Origin: Spirulina sp034932185
Lineage (GTDB): Bacteria; Cyanobacteriota; Cyanobacteriia; Cyanobacteriales; Spirulinaceae
Length of the DNA: 64,000 bases
Reading direction: 5' to 3'
Assembly (NCBI RefSeq): GCF_034932185.1
Contig: NZ_JAYGHW010000065.1
Span: 76,929-140,928, forward strand
The notes below the pieces were generated by a model. It was given only the letters and a program-made list of their open reading frames with translations. It had not been told where the DNA came from and did not search any database. Position numbers and translations under genes: made by a program. Of this stretch, positions 50,909 through 60,069 are shown in pieces (the stretch's first letter is position 1; each line of letters begins with the position of its first letter).

Positions 50909-52924
50909 GTGGACAAAGGTACATTAATCGAATTTAGGAATCAAGGCGATCGCAAATTAGCGGTCGTTGATCGTCCTGAGGGCAAAAAAAACTGGATTGT
51001 CATTGATGAACGGGGGCAAGCCCATTCCCTCAAGCCCCAACGGGTTGAATACGAAATTGGTTCGGGATATCGCGCTACAGAAATCCCGACCTTTTGGGAA
51101 ACGGTGCAAAGCTATGTAGACCCCGATAGTTTGGAGGTGGCTTGGGAATTGCTCATTGAAGCGGGGGAGTCGGTGACACCGGCTAGCTTGGCGCAACTGC
51201 TCTACGATGCCCAAGACCCGGCGATTTGTTATGCGGCCCATCTGCTCCTTGCTGATGACCGGATTTACTTCAAGAAAAAAGGCGATGTCTATGAGCCGCG
51301 CCCCGCGAGTCAGGTGGAAGAACTCAAGCATCAACTGACGATGGCCACCCAGCGGGAAACGGAGCGGGTCAATTTCTTGGCGCGGTTAACGGCGGCCTTG
51401 GGGGGAGAAAGGGTAAACTGGCCAGAAAGCGATCGCCCCCGGTTGGACGCTTTGGAAAAATTCGTTCTCTATCCGGAGCAGACCCACAAGGCTGCTCAGG
51501 AATTACTCAGCAGCCTCCAACTCCCCACCACCCCGGAAGGGGCCTTTGATCTATTGGTGCGGATTGGCTGGTGGTCTCCCCATGAAAACCTGTTCCTCCG
51601 GCGCAGTGCTTCCCCAATCCAGTTTCCTCAGAAGGTACTCGATGTGGCTCATTCCTGTTTACACGCTCTCCCCCCCGATGCCGATGGCGATCGCCGCCTT
51701 GATCTAACCCATCTCAAGGTTTACACCATTGACGATGAAAGCACGGAAGAAATCGACGACGGCCTGAGTATTGAACCCCTGCCCACGGGGGAAACGAAAC
51801 TGTGGATTCACATTGCTGATCCCACCCGTTTTCTCGTTTTGGGGGAGGAGTTGGATTTAGAGGCCCGTCGCCGCAGTACGACGATGTACCTACCCACGGG
51901 AATGATCCCGATGTTCCCCAAGGAACTGGCCACTGGCCCGATGAGCTTGATCCAGGGGCAGCATTGCAACGCCTTGAGCTTTGGGGTGGTTTTGGATGAG
52001 TTGGGGTCGATCGCCGATTACAGTATCCATGCCAGTTGGATCAAACCCACCTACCGCCTCACCTATATGGATGTGGATGAGATGCTGGAGTTGGAAATCC
52101 AAGCCGAGCCGGAGATTATCGCCCTCAACCAGGCAGCGCAACTGCGGCGGGCTTGGCGTAAATCCCAAGGCTCCATTGAGATCCGGATGCCAGAATCCTC
52201 GATTAAGGTGAAGAACGAGGAGGAGATTAGTATTGAGGTGCTTTATGAGGCGCGATCGCGCCAACTGGTGGCGGAAATGATGATCCTCGCCAGCGAAGTC
52301 GCGGGCCGGTTTGCCCAAGCGAATCATATCCCCGTCCCCTTCCGGGGTCAACCTCAGCCGGAACTGCCCTCGGAAGAAGAATTGATGCAGTTACCAGCGG
52401 GGCCGGTGCGGTTCTGTGCCATGCGCCGCTGTATGCCCCGCAGTGAAATGGGTGTGACCCCTGCCCCCCATGCCGGTTTAGGGCTGCCGGTGTACACCCA
52501 AGCCACTTCCCCGATCCGCCGCTATACCGATCTGCTCACCCATTTTCAGATCAAGGCCTTTTTACGGGGAGAAACGCCCCCCTTAGCAGCGGATCAATTG
52601 CAGGAAATTCTCTACACTGTTACCGCTTCGGCTCAGGAGGCGATCTTGGTGGAGCGGCAAACGAACCGCTATTGGACGCTGGAATATTTGCGCCGCCATG
52701 CGGATACGGTGTGGGAGGTGCAGATGTTGCGCTGGCTGCGGGAAGATGAGCAGTTGGGGTTAATTTTGCTGGAGGATTTGGGTTTGGAATTGCCCCATCG
52801 GTTTAACCGCTCCATTGCTTTAGGCGATCGCTTTGGTGTCCAGGTGAGTGCCGCTGACCCCCGCCATGATGTGATCCGTTTCCGGGAAATGGTGGCCTCT
52901 GAGGTGACGGCGGCGGCCAGTTAA
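50909..52924 (+). CDS. rnb: ribonuclease II family exoribonuclease (RNB)
   Basis: 671 residues with a GTG start (GTGGACAAAGG) shortly after GGGCGAAGGG. A 3'-to-5' exoribonuclease of the RNR/RNB superfamily. The N-terminal part (1-250) is the divergent RNA-binding region of the cyanobacterial enzymes. The RNB core starts near 270 with IDDESTEEIDDGLSIE, whose aspartates bind the catalytic metals, followed by LWIHIADPTRF, ARRRSTTMYLPTGMIPMFP, and ends with HAGLGLPVYTQATSPIRRYTDLLTH-type sequence near 525-550. It follows rpsR, a conserved order linking it to translation and RNA turnover. Confidence 0.9.
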   Translation: MDKGTLIEFRNQGDRKLAVVDRPEGKKNWIVIDERGQAHSLKPQRVEYEIGSGYRATEIPTFWETVQSYVDPDSLEVAWELLIEAGESVTPASLAQLLYDAQDPAICYAAHLLLADDRIYFKKKGDVYEPRPASQVEELKHQLTMATQRETERVNFLARLTAALGGERVNWPESDRPRLDALEKFVLYPEQTHKAAQELLSSLQLPTTPEGAFDLLVRIGWWSPHENLFLRRSASPIQFPQKVLDVAHSCLHALPPDADGDRRLDLTHLKVYTIDDESTEEIDDGLSIEPLPTGETKLWIHIADPTRFLVLGEELDLEARRRSTTMYLPTGMIPMFPKELATGPMSLIQGQHCNALSFGVVLDELGSIADYSIHASWIKPTYRLTYMDVDEMLELEIQAEPEIIALNQAAQLRRAWRKSQGSIEIRMPESSIKVKNEEEISIEVLYEARSRQLVAEMMILASEVAGRFAQANHIPVPFRGQPQPELPSEEELMQLPAGPVRFCAMRRCMPRSEMGVTPAPHAGLGLPVYTQATSPIRRYTDLLTHFQIKAFLRGETPPLAADQLQEILYTVTASAQEAILVERQTNRYWTLEYLRRHADTVWEVQMLRWLREDEQLGLILLEDLGLELPHRFNRSIALGDRFGVQVSAADPRHDVIRFREMVASEVTAAAS

Positions 52925-52928
52925 AACC

Positions 52929-53231
52929 ATGGATGGCGATCGCCCCGCAACGCTTCAAGCCCATCAAATTGTCTGTCTCGAAGCCGAACAGACCCGTCTC
53001 TATGCAGAAGTGATTCAGGTGATGCCCCAGCGGCAAACCTGTTGGGTGCGGCCGACGTTATTGGTGATGGGAGCCGCAGTTTACACCCTTGACGGTTGTC
53101 CAGATATCGTCTGGCCCAGTGCAGGTTTTCGCCCCGCTTTGGATACAGAGGTGATCCCCCTGTTGGGGGCGACGGAAACCTCCCCCCAAGGCTGTCAACA
53201 CCTCCGCCAATTCCTCCACCGTTTGGCCTAA
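52929..53231 (+). CDS. conserved cyanobacterial protein of unknown function
   Basis: 100 residues starting four bases after the rnb stop, so translated from the same message. Beta-rich: YAEVIQVMPQRQTCWVRPTLL and VYTLDGCPDIVWPSAGFRPA suggest a small barrel, followed by a helix CQHLRQFLHRL. No catalytic motif. By linkage it could assist or accompany the RNase, but that is only inference. It converges on raf1 with 13 bases between stops. Confidence 0.7.
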   Translation: MDGDRPATLQAHQIVCLEAEQTRLYAEVIQVMPQRQTCWVRPTLLVMGAAVYTLDGCPDIVWPSAGFRPALDTEVIPLLGATETSPQGCQHLRQFLHRLA

Positions 53232-53244
53232 TCCGCCCCCCCGA

Positions 53245-54315
53245 TTAATCATCCATCTGCCAAGGTTCGAGCAAATTATTTTCATCAAGAATCCGTTTCG
53301 GCCGCAGGATCAACACCACCTGCCCCAAAATATCGACATCAGGAGCGCTGCTAAACCAGTTGAGTTCGACTTCTTTTTCCTGAGCCGTTAACCAATAGGC
53401 TTGATTGTGCCAGTCTTGACTGGCCCGATCTACTACCACCACCACCTGCTCTAGGGGGCCATCGGGGGGGTTGGGCAGATCGCTGTTACGACAGAGGATG
53501 GCGATGGGGTCTTCGGCTTTGAGCACCGCTTGCCAGCCGGGGATGGGGACATATTGGGTTTGGGTGGTGACGGTGGCAATGCGAAAGGGTTCAATTTCGG
53601 TGATGGGGGCGATCGCATCCACTTGGCTCACCGTTAGGGGAAACGTCCCCACAACGGGGATTAACCGGGGCAATTCATCCTCCTGCTCTAAACGGTAGAG
53701 GGGCAGTAACGGCGGGCGATCAAGGGGCGTGACGCTGAAATCACTGAGGAGGGATTCAATTTGACGGCGAGCACCCTCGGAATGGGCAAATTTCAAGCCT
53801 TGGGCAATGAGGCGCGATCGCGCCTGTAAATCCTTTTTCGCCTTGGCCCAGCGCCACACTTGATAGGCCATGGCATCCCCCGGATGGTTCGTGAACTCCG
53901 CCGGAGCAGCACCAGCTTTCTTAAACTCTTTCATTGCCTGAGTCACCTGTCGCGTTTCCTCGGCATCGAGGCGTTTATCCATCGCCAAGGCCGCCGCCGC
54001 TAACCGTTGGCTATGGTTCAACACCCGCAATTCATAGAGCACATCACTGCGGGGCCCCCGGCAATAATCTAAGAGTTCCGCCGCTGCTCCTTCCGCCACC
54101 AGACTTTCAAACACTTGGGACGCGACAATCGTTAAGTTTTGATAGGCCGGTTCAATGCCGGTTTCGCTAAAAATATCCTGGGGACTATAACCCGCCTTTT
54201 GGAGTTGTTGACACCCTTTTCCCCAATCGACCCAACTGCCTTCTTTGCGGCGCAGTTGCTGCAATGTGGCTTGGGCAAGCTCATCATCAAGAGGATTAGA
54301 GGGAGAAAAAGACAT
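53245..54315 (-). CDS. raf1: Rubisco accumulation factor 1
   Basis: 356 residues. Chaperone that brings RbcL subunits together before RbcS joins. The N-terminal alpha domain (about 1-195) has the helix-turn-helix-like WVDWGKGCQQLQKAGYSPQD and a helical domain with RSDVLYELRVLNHSQRLAAA; a linker leads to the C-terminal beta domain (about 210-345), which ends DILGQVVLILRPKRILDENN and mediates dimerisation. Full length and typical of cyanobacteria. Stands alone on the minus strand. Confidence 0.93.
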   Translation of the reverse strand: MSFSPSNPLDDELAQATLQQLRRKEGSWVDWGKGCQQLQKAGYSPQDIFSETGIEPAYQNLTIVASQVFESLVAEGAAAELLDYCRGPRSDVLYELRVLNHSQRLAAAALAMDKRLDAEETRQVTQAMKEFKKAGAAPAEFTNHPGDAMAYQVWRWAKAKKDLQARSRLIAQGLKFAHSEGARRQIESLLSDFSVTPLDRPPLLPLYRLEQEDELPRLIPVVGTFPLTVSQVDAIAPITEIEPFRIATVTTQTQYVPIPGWQAVLKAEDPIAILCRNSDLPNPPDGPLEQVVVVVDRASQDWHNQAYWLTAQEKEVELNWFSSAPDVDILGQVVLILRPKRILDENNLLEPWQMDD

Positions 54316-54368
54316 GAGGCAATCTCAGGTTAAAACGAACGCCAACAAGTGATGATAGCGCGATTAGG

Positions 54369-54947
54369 TTAAAGATGGCTGTCATCCTTGTATTTGACCT
54401 GTTGCGGGCCTTGATCTTGCAGAAATTCTGAGGTAGCGGGTTTAAGACGATAGTCCAGCCAAAAGATGCTGCTACTCACCATGGCGATGCCGCCAATTAA
54501 ACAGAGGCCTAATAACCGGACTTGCGATCGCAATTGCTGAACTTGGGGGTGCTGGATGATCATGCTGGGGGGTAGGCGTTTGATCTCAGCGTTGGTGACT
54601 GTGTAGGCGGTGATTTCTAGGGTTTGGGGTTCTGGTGCGGGTTTAAAGCGAACGAGGGAATGAAGCCAACGGGTGATGAGTTTAGCCCCATGATGGTTAA
54701 ACCAGAGAATCCCAGCACGACGGAATAGAGGTTGGGAGAGGCGGGCGATGTGATAAAGGGGGGGATGGAGCGATCGCCATTGCACATGATGGTGCATCAG
54801 ATTTGCCGTACCCATTTCATAGAGGCGATCCAGAATGAAGCGGACTGTGACTTCTTCCCGCTCGATTAAGTGCTGCAAAATCAACGTGAGTTCTTGCACT
54901 TTAATCTGTTCTTGATTTTCTAATTCTGGAGGTTTTGCACCGTTCAC
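54369..54947 (-). CDS. membrane protein of unknown function
   Basis: 192 residues. A helical N-terminal half (QVELTLILQHLIEREEV-like, about 17-35; LYEMGTANLMHHHVQW) is followed by a beta or amphipathic middle and one membrane helix near 145-163 (LLGLCLIGGIAMVSSSIFWL). The first 110 residues are rich in His and Arg and are probably cytoplasmic. I do not recognise the family. It is downstream of the DUF2227 gene on the same strand, 55 bases away. Confidence 0.65.
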   Translation of the reverse strand: MNGAKPPELENQEQIKVQELTLILQHLIEREEVTVRFILDRLYEMGTANLMHHHVQWRSLHPPLYHIARLSQPLFRRAGILWFNHHGAKLITRWLHSLVRFKPAPEPQTLEITAYTVTNAEIKRLPPSMIIQHPQVQQLRSQVRLLGLCLIGGIAMVSSSIFWLDYRLKPATSEFLQDQGPQQVKYKDDSHL

Positions 54948-55002
54948 AATGGTTTCCTATATTAATAAAATGATTACAAAAATTAATATGATTTAAAAAA
55001 AT

Positions 55003-55566
55003 TTAACGTTTGACTTTGCGTTGGGATTCATGCTGCGATTTCCTGGCGGGGCGGGGGGTTTGTTGCCGTTGCCAGCGTTTATAGCGGGAACCTGTCCAAT
55101 CGGCGATCGCATGACTCATGGCCCCCAATTCTAGCCCAATAAATAAAGCGATCAAGCCAATGCGATGATTCCCCAACCAACTGCCCAGGGCGATCGCCCG
55201 CTCCCCCCAATCCCAATGGAGATTAAAAAAAGCTTGCCCTAGGAGGATCAGCAGGCAAATTCCTAAACCGATCATGCCCAACAAATAACACAATCTCAAG
55301 ATTGTGCCTAATAAAAAGCCATGGGAAAAGCGGGAGCGGTGGCGCATACTGCGTTGATAGGGAATCCACAGTCCCCGCAACCAGCCCCACCGCTTAAATT
55401 GCACTGAATAGATATCTAAATCCGGCCCAAACATCAAGCCGCTGAACAAATAGCCCCCCGCAACCAGGAGCGTCACCGTGGCGTTACGGGTGGAGAGGGT
55501 GGTTAACCCGACAATGACCGGCAGGCTCCAAAGGGTGATGCGATCGTGGGTGCGGCCAGAGGGCAT
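55003..55566 (-). CDS. DUF2227 putative metal-binding membrane protein
   Basis: 187 residues from ATG 55566 (MPSGRTHDRIT). His and Asp residues that could bind a metal cluster in THDRIT (about 7), MFGPDLDIYS (about 48-57), RHRSRFSHG (about 78-86) and GAMSHAIADW (about 152). Three to four membrane segments surround them. The layout resembles YdjM/LexA-regulated membrane hydrolases, but activity is unknown. The C-terminus is a basic tail. It is divergent from the tRNA-Val gene. Confidence 0.8.
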   Translation of the reverse strand: MPSGRTHDRITLWSLPVIVGLTTLSTRNATVTLLVAGGYLFSGLMFGPDLDIYSVQFKRWGWLRGLWIPYQRSMRHRSRFSHGFLLGTILRLCYLLGMIGLGICLLILLGQAFFNLHWDWGERAIALGSWLGNHRIGLIALFIGLELGAMSHAIADWTGSRYKRWQRQQTPRPARKSQHESQRKVKR

Positions 55567-55611
55567 GATTTGGCTTTTGACGAAATTTGTGTTATGATGA
55601 TCCATCGTACC

Positions 55612-55684
55612 GGACGGTTAGCTCAGTTGGTAGAGCTCCTGCCTTACAAGCAGGCTGTCACTGGTTCGAGTCCAGTACCGTCCA
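55612..55684 (+). tRNA. trnV-UAC: tRNA-Val (anticodon TAC)
   Basis: 73 bases with a complete cloverleaf. Acceptor stem GGACGGT / ACCGTCC, discriminator A, D-arm GCTC/GAGC, anticodon stem CCTGC / GCAGG around the loop CTTACAA (anticodon TAC), T-arm ACTGG / CCAGT around TTCGAGT. The CCA end is not encoded in full. A TATGAT box lies about 15 bases upstream. Confidence 0.96.
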
Positions 55685-55727
55685 TGCTCGAAAACCCCCT
55701 CAACCCTTCCCCATGGAGGTTGGTTTG

Positions 55728-56300
55728 ATGATCTATACCCTCGATGTGAGTGCGATCGCCACCCTCACCCCGGAGCAGTTCGAGGCCTTGTGTGCAGATA
55801 ATCCCGATCTCAAGTTGGAACGCAGTGCCACAGGAAAACTGATCATCATGCCACCCACAGGGGGAGAAACCGGGAAAAATAACGCCCTTTTAACCGCCCG
55901 TTTTGTGATTTGGAATGAATCTGGGGATTGGGGTGTGGTGTTTGATTCCTCGACTTGTTTTCAACTGCCGGGGGGCGGTTATCGTTCCCCCGATATTGCC
56001 TGGATTGCCCAATCTCGTTGGCAAGCCCTCACCCCTGACCAACGACGGCGATTTCCCCCCCTCTGCCCTGATTTTGTCCTCGAACTCCTCTCTCCCAGTG
56101 ACAACCTGGCAGCATTGCAGGCCAAACTTCAAAAATATATCGACAATGGCAGCCAATTGGGTTGGCTGATTGATCGCCAGGATCGCCAAGTCTACATTTA
56201 TCGCCCTGGTCAGCCGGTGGAATGCCAGGGCGAAATTACCCAGATCAGCGGCGATCCTGAACTCCCCGGCTTTATCCTCAACCTCGCCCCCATTTGGTAA
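55728..56300 (+). CDS. Uma2-family (DUF820) nuclease-fold protein
   Basis: 190 residues from ATG 55728, eight bases after GGAGG; ATG at 55713 is less well placed and part of the ribosome site. Uma2 core with LKLERSATGKLIIMPP (about 33-48), YRSPDIAWI (about 88), CPDFVLELLSPSDNL (about 112) and LGWLIDRQDRQVYIY. Closely similar in layout to the copy at 38895. It begins 43 bases after the tRNA. Function of the family in cyanobacteria is unclear. Confidence 0.88.
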   Translation: MIYTLDVSAIATLTPEQFEALCADNPDLKLERSATGKLIIMPPTGGETGKNNALLTARFVIWNESGDWGVVFDSSTCFQLPGGGYRSPDIAWIAQSRWQALTPDQRRRFPPLCPDFVLELLSPSDNLAALQAKLQKYIDNGSQLGWLIDRQDRQVYIYRPGQPVECQGEITQISGDPELPGFILNLAPIW

Positions 56301-56375
56301 AGGCTCCTTGGGGCAATCCGCCACCGCCACAGATCTGCGATACTGGGAAACGCCCGTTTCATCTGATTGCCCTTT

Positions 56376-56864
56376 ATGAACCTGCGCCATACCCTGCTCA
56401 AAAACCGTGGCTTTTGGCTTGTGGGCCTGTTTGGCCTGGTGTTAGACCAAGCTACTAAGTATTGGGTGATGGCCCGTTTTAGCTTCATTGGTGAAACCAT
56501 CCCCCTTTGGCCCAATATCTTTCACTTCACCTACGTCACCAATACCGGCGCAGCCTTTAGCCTCTTTGCCGGGGGCGCGGATTGGTTGCGGTGGCTCTCG
56601 TTATTCGTCAGTTTGGGGCTAATGGCCTATGTGCTGTGGACTCCCAAAATGGCTAAGTTGGAGCAAATCGGCTATGGGTGCATCCTCTCCGGAGCCTTAG
56701 GGAATGGCATCTGTCGGTTCCTCTATGGCCATGTGGTGGATTTTTTGGATTTTCGCGGTATTAATTTCCCTGTGTTTAACCTAGCCGACATTTTCATTAA
56801 TATCGGCATTTTTTGCCTGCTGGGTTTGGAAATTTCCCGCAGTTTTTCCCGCCCGGCCCGTTAA
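56376..56864 (+). CDS. lspA: prolipoprotein signal peptidase (signal peptidase II)
   Basis: 162 residues from ATG 56376. Aspartic protease of the inner membrane that cuts lipoprotein signal peptides. Four membrane segments; LVLDQATKYW (about 21), TNTGAAFSLF (Asn56), and the catalytic Asp122 (HVVDFLDF) and Asp138 (FNLADIFINIG) are intact. It should process, among others, the metal-binding lipoprotein encoded at 16197. It lies between Uma2 and the beta-helix protein on the plus strand. Confidence 0.95.
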   Translation: MNLRHTLLKNRGFWLVGLFGLVLDQATKYWVMARFSFIGETIPLWPNIFHFTYVTNTGAAFSLFAGGADWLRWLSLFVSLGLMAYVLWTPKMAKLEQIGYGCILSGALGNGICRFLYGHVVDFLDFRGINFPVFNLADIFINIGIFCLLGLEISRSFSRPAR

Positions 56865-56929
56865 TCAGGTTGGCCTGAACTTTCCCCCGATCCCCCGTCA
56901 AAACCGCACATTGTTCCATCGTGAGTATT

Positions 56930-58438
56930 ATGAAAAATTTGCCCGTGGGTTTTGGTTTAGCCCTGCTTGCCATGTTTGCTAGTTCGGGAGCGCGGGCTGC
57001 TGTGGTGGGGGGTCAATGCCGCGATGCGGATGTGCGGGGGGCGATCGCCCAAGCGGCCCCCAATACGACCATCCAGTTCAATTGTCCCGCTAACCATCGC
57101 CTTCAACTCCGGCAACCCATTGTGATTGCTCAAAACCTGACGCTGATCACCGCTTCAAACCTGATCCTTGATGGGAGCAATCAAACCCGCATCATTGAAG
57201 TGGGGGAACGGGTGAATGCCACCTTGGAGGGGTTCACGTTGATCAATGGCCGCACCCAAACCCAAGGTTTAGCCGGAGCCGGGGGAGCCATTCGCACCGG
57301 CACGGGTAGCAATCTCACGGTACGCCGCAGCGAGTTTCGCCAAAATTATGCCCATGGGGATGGGGGCGGCGCGATTTTTAGCGGCTATCGCAGTCGGCTG
57401 CGGGTGGAGGGGAGCCGGTTTGTGCAAAATCAGGCGGTGGCTAATAGTGAGGGGGGTAAAGGGGAACGGGGCGGGGGGGCGATCGCCGTCGCCAGTGAAA
57501 GCCAAACGGTGATCCTCAACAGTCATTTTGAAGCCAATCAGGGGATCAATGGCGGCGCAATTAACACTGTCCTCGGTTCCCTGCGGGTTGAGGGTTCAAC
57601 GTTTATCAATAACGACAGCAGCAGGGGTGGACAATTTGCCAGCCCCTTTGGTTACGATTTGGGCTATGGGGGGGCGATCTATACCGATGGCGCATCGGCA
57701 ACCCCCGATGCTAGCACGAGGGGCAAGATTGCCATTTTAAACAGCCGGTTTGTGGGGAATCGCGGCGCGGGTCAAGGTGGGGGCCTGTTTCTCTTTGCCT
57801 ATCGGGGGGATGAAATCGAAGTCAAAGATACGACGATTCTTCAGAATCGCGTTGTGGCCAGTCGCGATCGCAGTGCCTTGGGTGGGGGCATTCGCCATGG
57901 CGGGGGCGCGGCGTTGCGCTTAATCAATGTCGTCTTGGCTGAAAATCAGGCTCAACAACAGGGGGGCGGCCTCTGGAGTGGGGAAGAGTCGGCGATCGCC
58001 ATGGATCGCGTCACATTTTGGGGCAATCAAGCCATTGCCCCCGATCGCTCCGTCAGTTTAGGCGGGGCGATGCTCCTCGCGGGCGCGGCTCAGGTGGAGA
58101 TTAAACGCACAACTTTGGCACACAATCAAGCCGGTTTCCAAGGGGGCGGCGTTTGGGGTGGCAGTGGCAACACCCGATTAGAGCAGGTGATTGCGGCCCA
58201 CAATCGCGGCGGGGCCAATTCCAACGGCTACAACGTCCATCACCACACGGGAACCACGTTCAACGGTGGCCCGGTGGTGCAATCCCCGGAACCCAACCCC
58301 AATGATACCCGCCTCACCCCCAATACAATTTTACTGGATCCCCAGTTAATGCCATGGCAAGACAACGGCAAAGCCAGCCCAACCCATCCCTGCGCTCGCA
58401 GTGGAGAGGCGACTGGCTCCGGGGGGCGTTGCCGCTAA
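56930..58438 (+). CDS. secreted right-handed parallel beta-helix protein
   Basis: 502 residues from ATG 56930; GTG at 56921 is an in-frame alternative. The signal peptide ends near SGARA (about 23). The rest is a series of coils of about 20-25 residues with GG-rich turns, such as GGAIRTGTGS, GGGAIFSGY, GGAINTVLGS, GGGLFLFAY and GGGLWSGEES, the pattern of polymorphic-outer-membrane or pectate-lyase-like helices. The C-terminus has a Cys pair (PCARSGEATGSGGRC), likely a disulfide, and no autotransporter barrel. Surface or periplasmic role; carbohydrate binding is a guess. Confidence 0.8.
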   Translation: MKNLPVGFGLALLAMFASSGARAAVVGGQCRDADVRGAIAQAAPNTTIQFNCPANHRLQLRQPIVIAQNLTLITASNLILDGSNQTRIIEVGERVNATLEGFTLINGRTQTQGLAGAGGAIRTGTGSNLTVRRSEFRQNYAHGDGGGAIFSGYRSRLRVEGSRFVQNQAVANSEGGKGERGGGAIAVASESQTVILNSHFEANQGINGGAINTVLGSLRVEGSTFINNDSSRGGQFASPFGYDLGYGGAIYTDGASATPDASTRGKIAILNSRFVGNRGAGQGGGLFLFAYRGDEIEVKDTTILQNRVVASRDRSALGGGIRHGGGAALRLINVVLAENQAQQQGGGLWSGEESAIAMDRVTFWGNQAIAPDRSVSLGGAMLLAGAAQVEIKRTTLAHNQAGFQGGGVWGGSGNTRLEQVIAAHNRGGANSNGYNVHHHTGTTFNGGPVVQSPEPNPNDTRLTPNTILLDPQLMPWQDNGKASPTHPCARSGEATGSGGRCR

Positions 58439-58445
58439 GGGGGAA

Positions 58446-58598
58446 TTACATTTTTTTATCGCGACCCTGACGACGGCGATCGCGCCATTCAATCGTGGAA
58501 AGATAAAGCACGCCGCCACTCACCGCAATCAGGAGGGCAATGGCGGCGACAAACAGGAGGTCAAGCAGTGAAATGTTGTAAAACAGTTCAGAATCCAT
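58446..58598 (-). CDS. 50-residue membrane protein overlapping petN
   Basis: Starts with ATG 58598 (MDSELFYNIS), inside the last codons of petN: the two genes overlap by 11 bases in different frames. One membrane helix (about 12-33, LDLLFVAAIALLIAVSGGVL) is followed by a strongly basic tail (EWRDRRRQGRDKK). The overlap with a thylakoid subunit gene suggests co-translation and perhaps a thylakoid location. I cannot match it to a known photosynthetic subunit. Its stop is seven bases from the convergent beta-helix gene. Confidence 0.7.
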   Translation of the reverse strand: MDSELFYNISLLDLLFVAAIALLIAVSGGVLYLSTIEWRDRRRQGRDKKM

Positions 58599-58677
58599 TG
58601 CGGGCCCACACCACCATTGCGATCGACCAAGTAAACAAAGCAAGAACCCCAACCCAACCCAATGTCAAAATATCCAT
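58588..58677 (-). CDS. petN: cytochrome b6f complex subunit VIII (PetN)
   Basis: A 29-residue gene easily missed by length filters. The peptide starts MDILTLGWVGVLALFTWSIA and ends MVVWARNGF; apart from one or two substitutions this is the universal PetN sequence. It forms a single membrane helix at the edge of the b6f complex and is needed for its assembly. Start ATG 58677, stop TGA 58588-58590, overlapping the next small gene by 11 bases. No other pet gene is near. Confidence 0.96.
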   Translation of the reverse strand: MDILTLGWVGVLALFTWSIAMVVWARNGF

Positions 58678-58751
58678 AATGCCGTGCTGATGCCTTTGGC
58701 TAAAACAACGCTCTTTATTATGCCATCAAAGCCGATCCCAGTGGAGAAGAC

Positions 58752-58818
58752 CGTGGGGGCGAAAATTTGGGGGCGAAAGATTTTTGTGCCTCCGGCAGGC
58801 TTACGCCAACGCCCCTAC
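58752..58818 (+). repeat. interspersed repeat A, copy 4 with partial duplicate
   Basis: CGTGGGGGCGAAAATTT followed by a full copy GGGGGCGAAAGATTTTTG ... CCAACGCCCCTAC. The first part is a truncated second copy. The right end overlaps the stop of the minus-strand gene at 58815. Confidence 0.88.
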
Positions 58819-59963
58819 TGGGGCAGCGTCGTAATCACCCCCGTTGCTTGACCCCCATCAAGGGCAACAAAGTGAACCAAGGGCAATTCGCTATTGACGC
58901 TGTAAATTCCTGTACCTGGCACAATCTCCATGGGGGCAAAGTAGCGGTTATTTTGACGCATCCGCTCTAAAACGTCGGATTTCGCGGTGCTTAAGGGTTG
59001 GGCAATTTTTCCCCTCGGTTGGAGCCGGGCGGGATCGCTGGCCAAGGTGGGGGGGAGGCTGGCTAATACCGCTCCATCTACTTCAAAATCCGCCATAGCG
59101 CGATCGCGGTACAACTGAGCAAAGAACTGTTCAAACTCCCGCTCTTCCGGTGTGAGGTTCTCCACCTCCTGCAAACGGGCCAAGGTGGTTTGATCTAAGG
59201 GTTCCGAAAGGAGCATCATCACCGTTTTTTGCTCCAAGGTGAGCAGATGGAGATAACGGGGGGTGACATTGGCGATCGCCACCTGATAAACCTTTAACCC
59301 CTCCCCCTCATGGGCCACCGTCAGCGTAAAGTCCCGTTCTGGCCCCTGCTCTTGGTAAAAAGCCGCCACGGTAGGCAGGGCATCGGGGGTATTTTGAGCC
59401 GCATCCTGTAAAACTGGATTGAACAAACTTTCCGAACCCCGTTGGGCGTTGGGATAGGCGGGGAAATTGGCAAAGGGATCGCCCGTAGGGTTAGGGGGTG
59501 TCGGATTTCCCGGCGGATTCGTCGGGTTGCCAGGGGGATCGGTTGGGTTTACAGGGGGATCGCCCGCTGGAGGTGTAGGTTGGGGATTCGGAGCAGGATT
59601 TGTCGGCGCTGAGGGGCGATCCTCCGAGGGCGTAGGCTCCGGCTTCGGTCGGGGGGCGGGTTGTGTCACCTGCCGTTGAGGAGCAGGTCGCTGCTGCTGG
59701 CGTTGGGTGATGGGGGGCGAGGGCTGCGGCCAGGGGGTTTCCGGTTTGGGCAACTCCGCCGCTGGGGCCTCCGTGATGGGGGCATCGGCTAAGGGCAACG
59801 TCGTGACTTTAATCCGATCTTCTGGGGGCATTTCCTCAGTTTTGGGCAGGGAAGATTCTACCAACGGCAACCAGAGTAAGAACCCATGGAGGCCCATCGA
59901 AACCGCCACTAACGCCAAAGGACGTACCCACAATCGGGGATCTCGTAAAACTGCTTTGTTCAT
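58815..59963 (-). CDS. TonB-like Pro-rich membrane-anchored protein, function unknown
   Basis: 382 residues from ATG 59963 (MNKAVLRDPRL). One N-terminal membrane helix (about 13-34, PLALVAVSMGLHGFLLWLPL), then a long periplasmic Pro-rich spacer (about 60-165) with PPGNPTNPPGNP units, then a globular domain (about 170-380; FPAYPNAQRGSESLF, MMLLSEPLDQTTLARLQ). The start resembles TonB/energy-transducing proteins (cytoplasmic tail, helix, Pro-rich arm) but the C-terminal domain is not a TonB domain I recognise. Its stop touches a repeat A copy. Divergent from murT. Confidence 0.65.
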   Translation of the reverse strand: MNKAVLRDPRLWVRPLALVAVSMGLHGFLLWLPLVESSLPKTEEMPPEDRIKVTTLPLADAPITEAPAAELPKPETPWPQPSPPITQRQQQRPAPQRQVTQPAPRPKPEPTPSEDRPSAPTNPAPNPQPTPPAGDPPVNPTDPPGNPTNPPGNPTPPNPTGDPFANFPAYPNAQRGSESLFNPVLQDAAQNTPDALPTVAAFYQEQGPERDFTLTVAHEGEGLKVYQVAIANVTPRYLHLLTLEQKTVMMLLSEPLDQTTLARLQEVENLTPEEREFEQFFAQLYRDRAMADFEVDGAVLASLPPTLASDPARLQPRGKIAQPLSTAKSDVLERMRQNNRYFAPMEIVPGTGIYSVNSELPLVHFVALDGGQATGVITTLPQ

Positions 59964-60069
59964 CACACCAATCCTCACCACACTCAACTTTAAGACGCGA
60001 TCGCGCTCTCAACGGTTTCCCGTTTCCTACTATTATGATTCTGGCTTGAGCAACTTAGGGGTTAACGGT

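Noticed and set aside
59707..60069. N-terminal extension of the murT frame to 59707
   Set aside because: It is antisense to the Pro-rich gene at 58815-59963 and Mur-ligase homology starts only at 60070.
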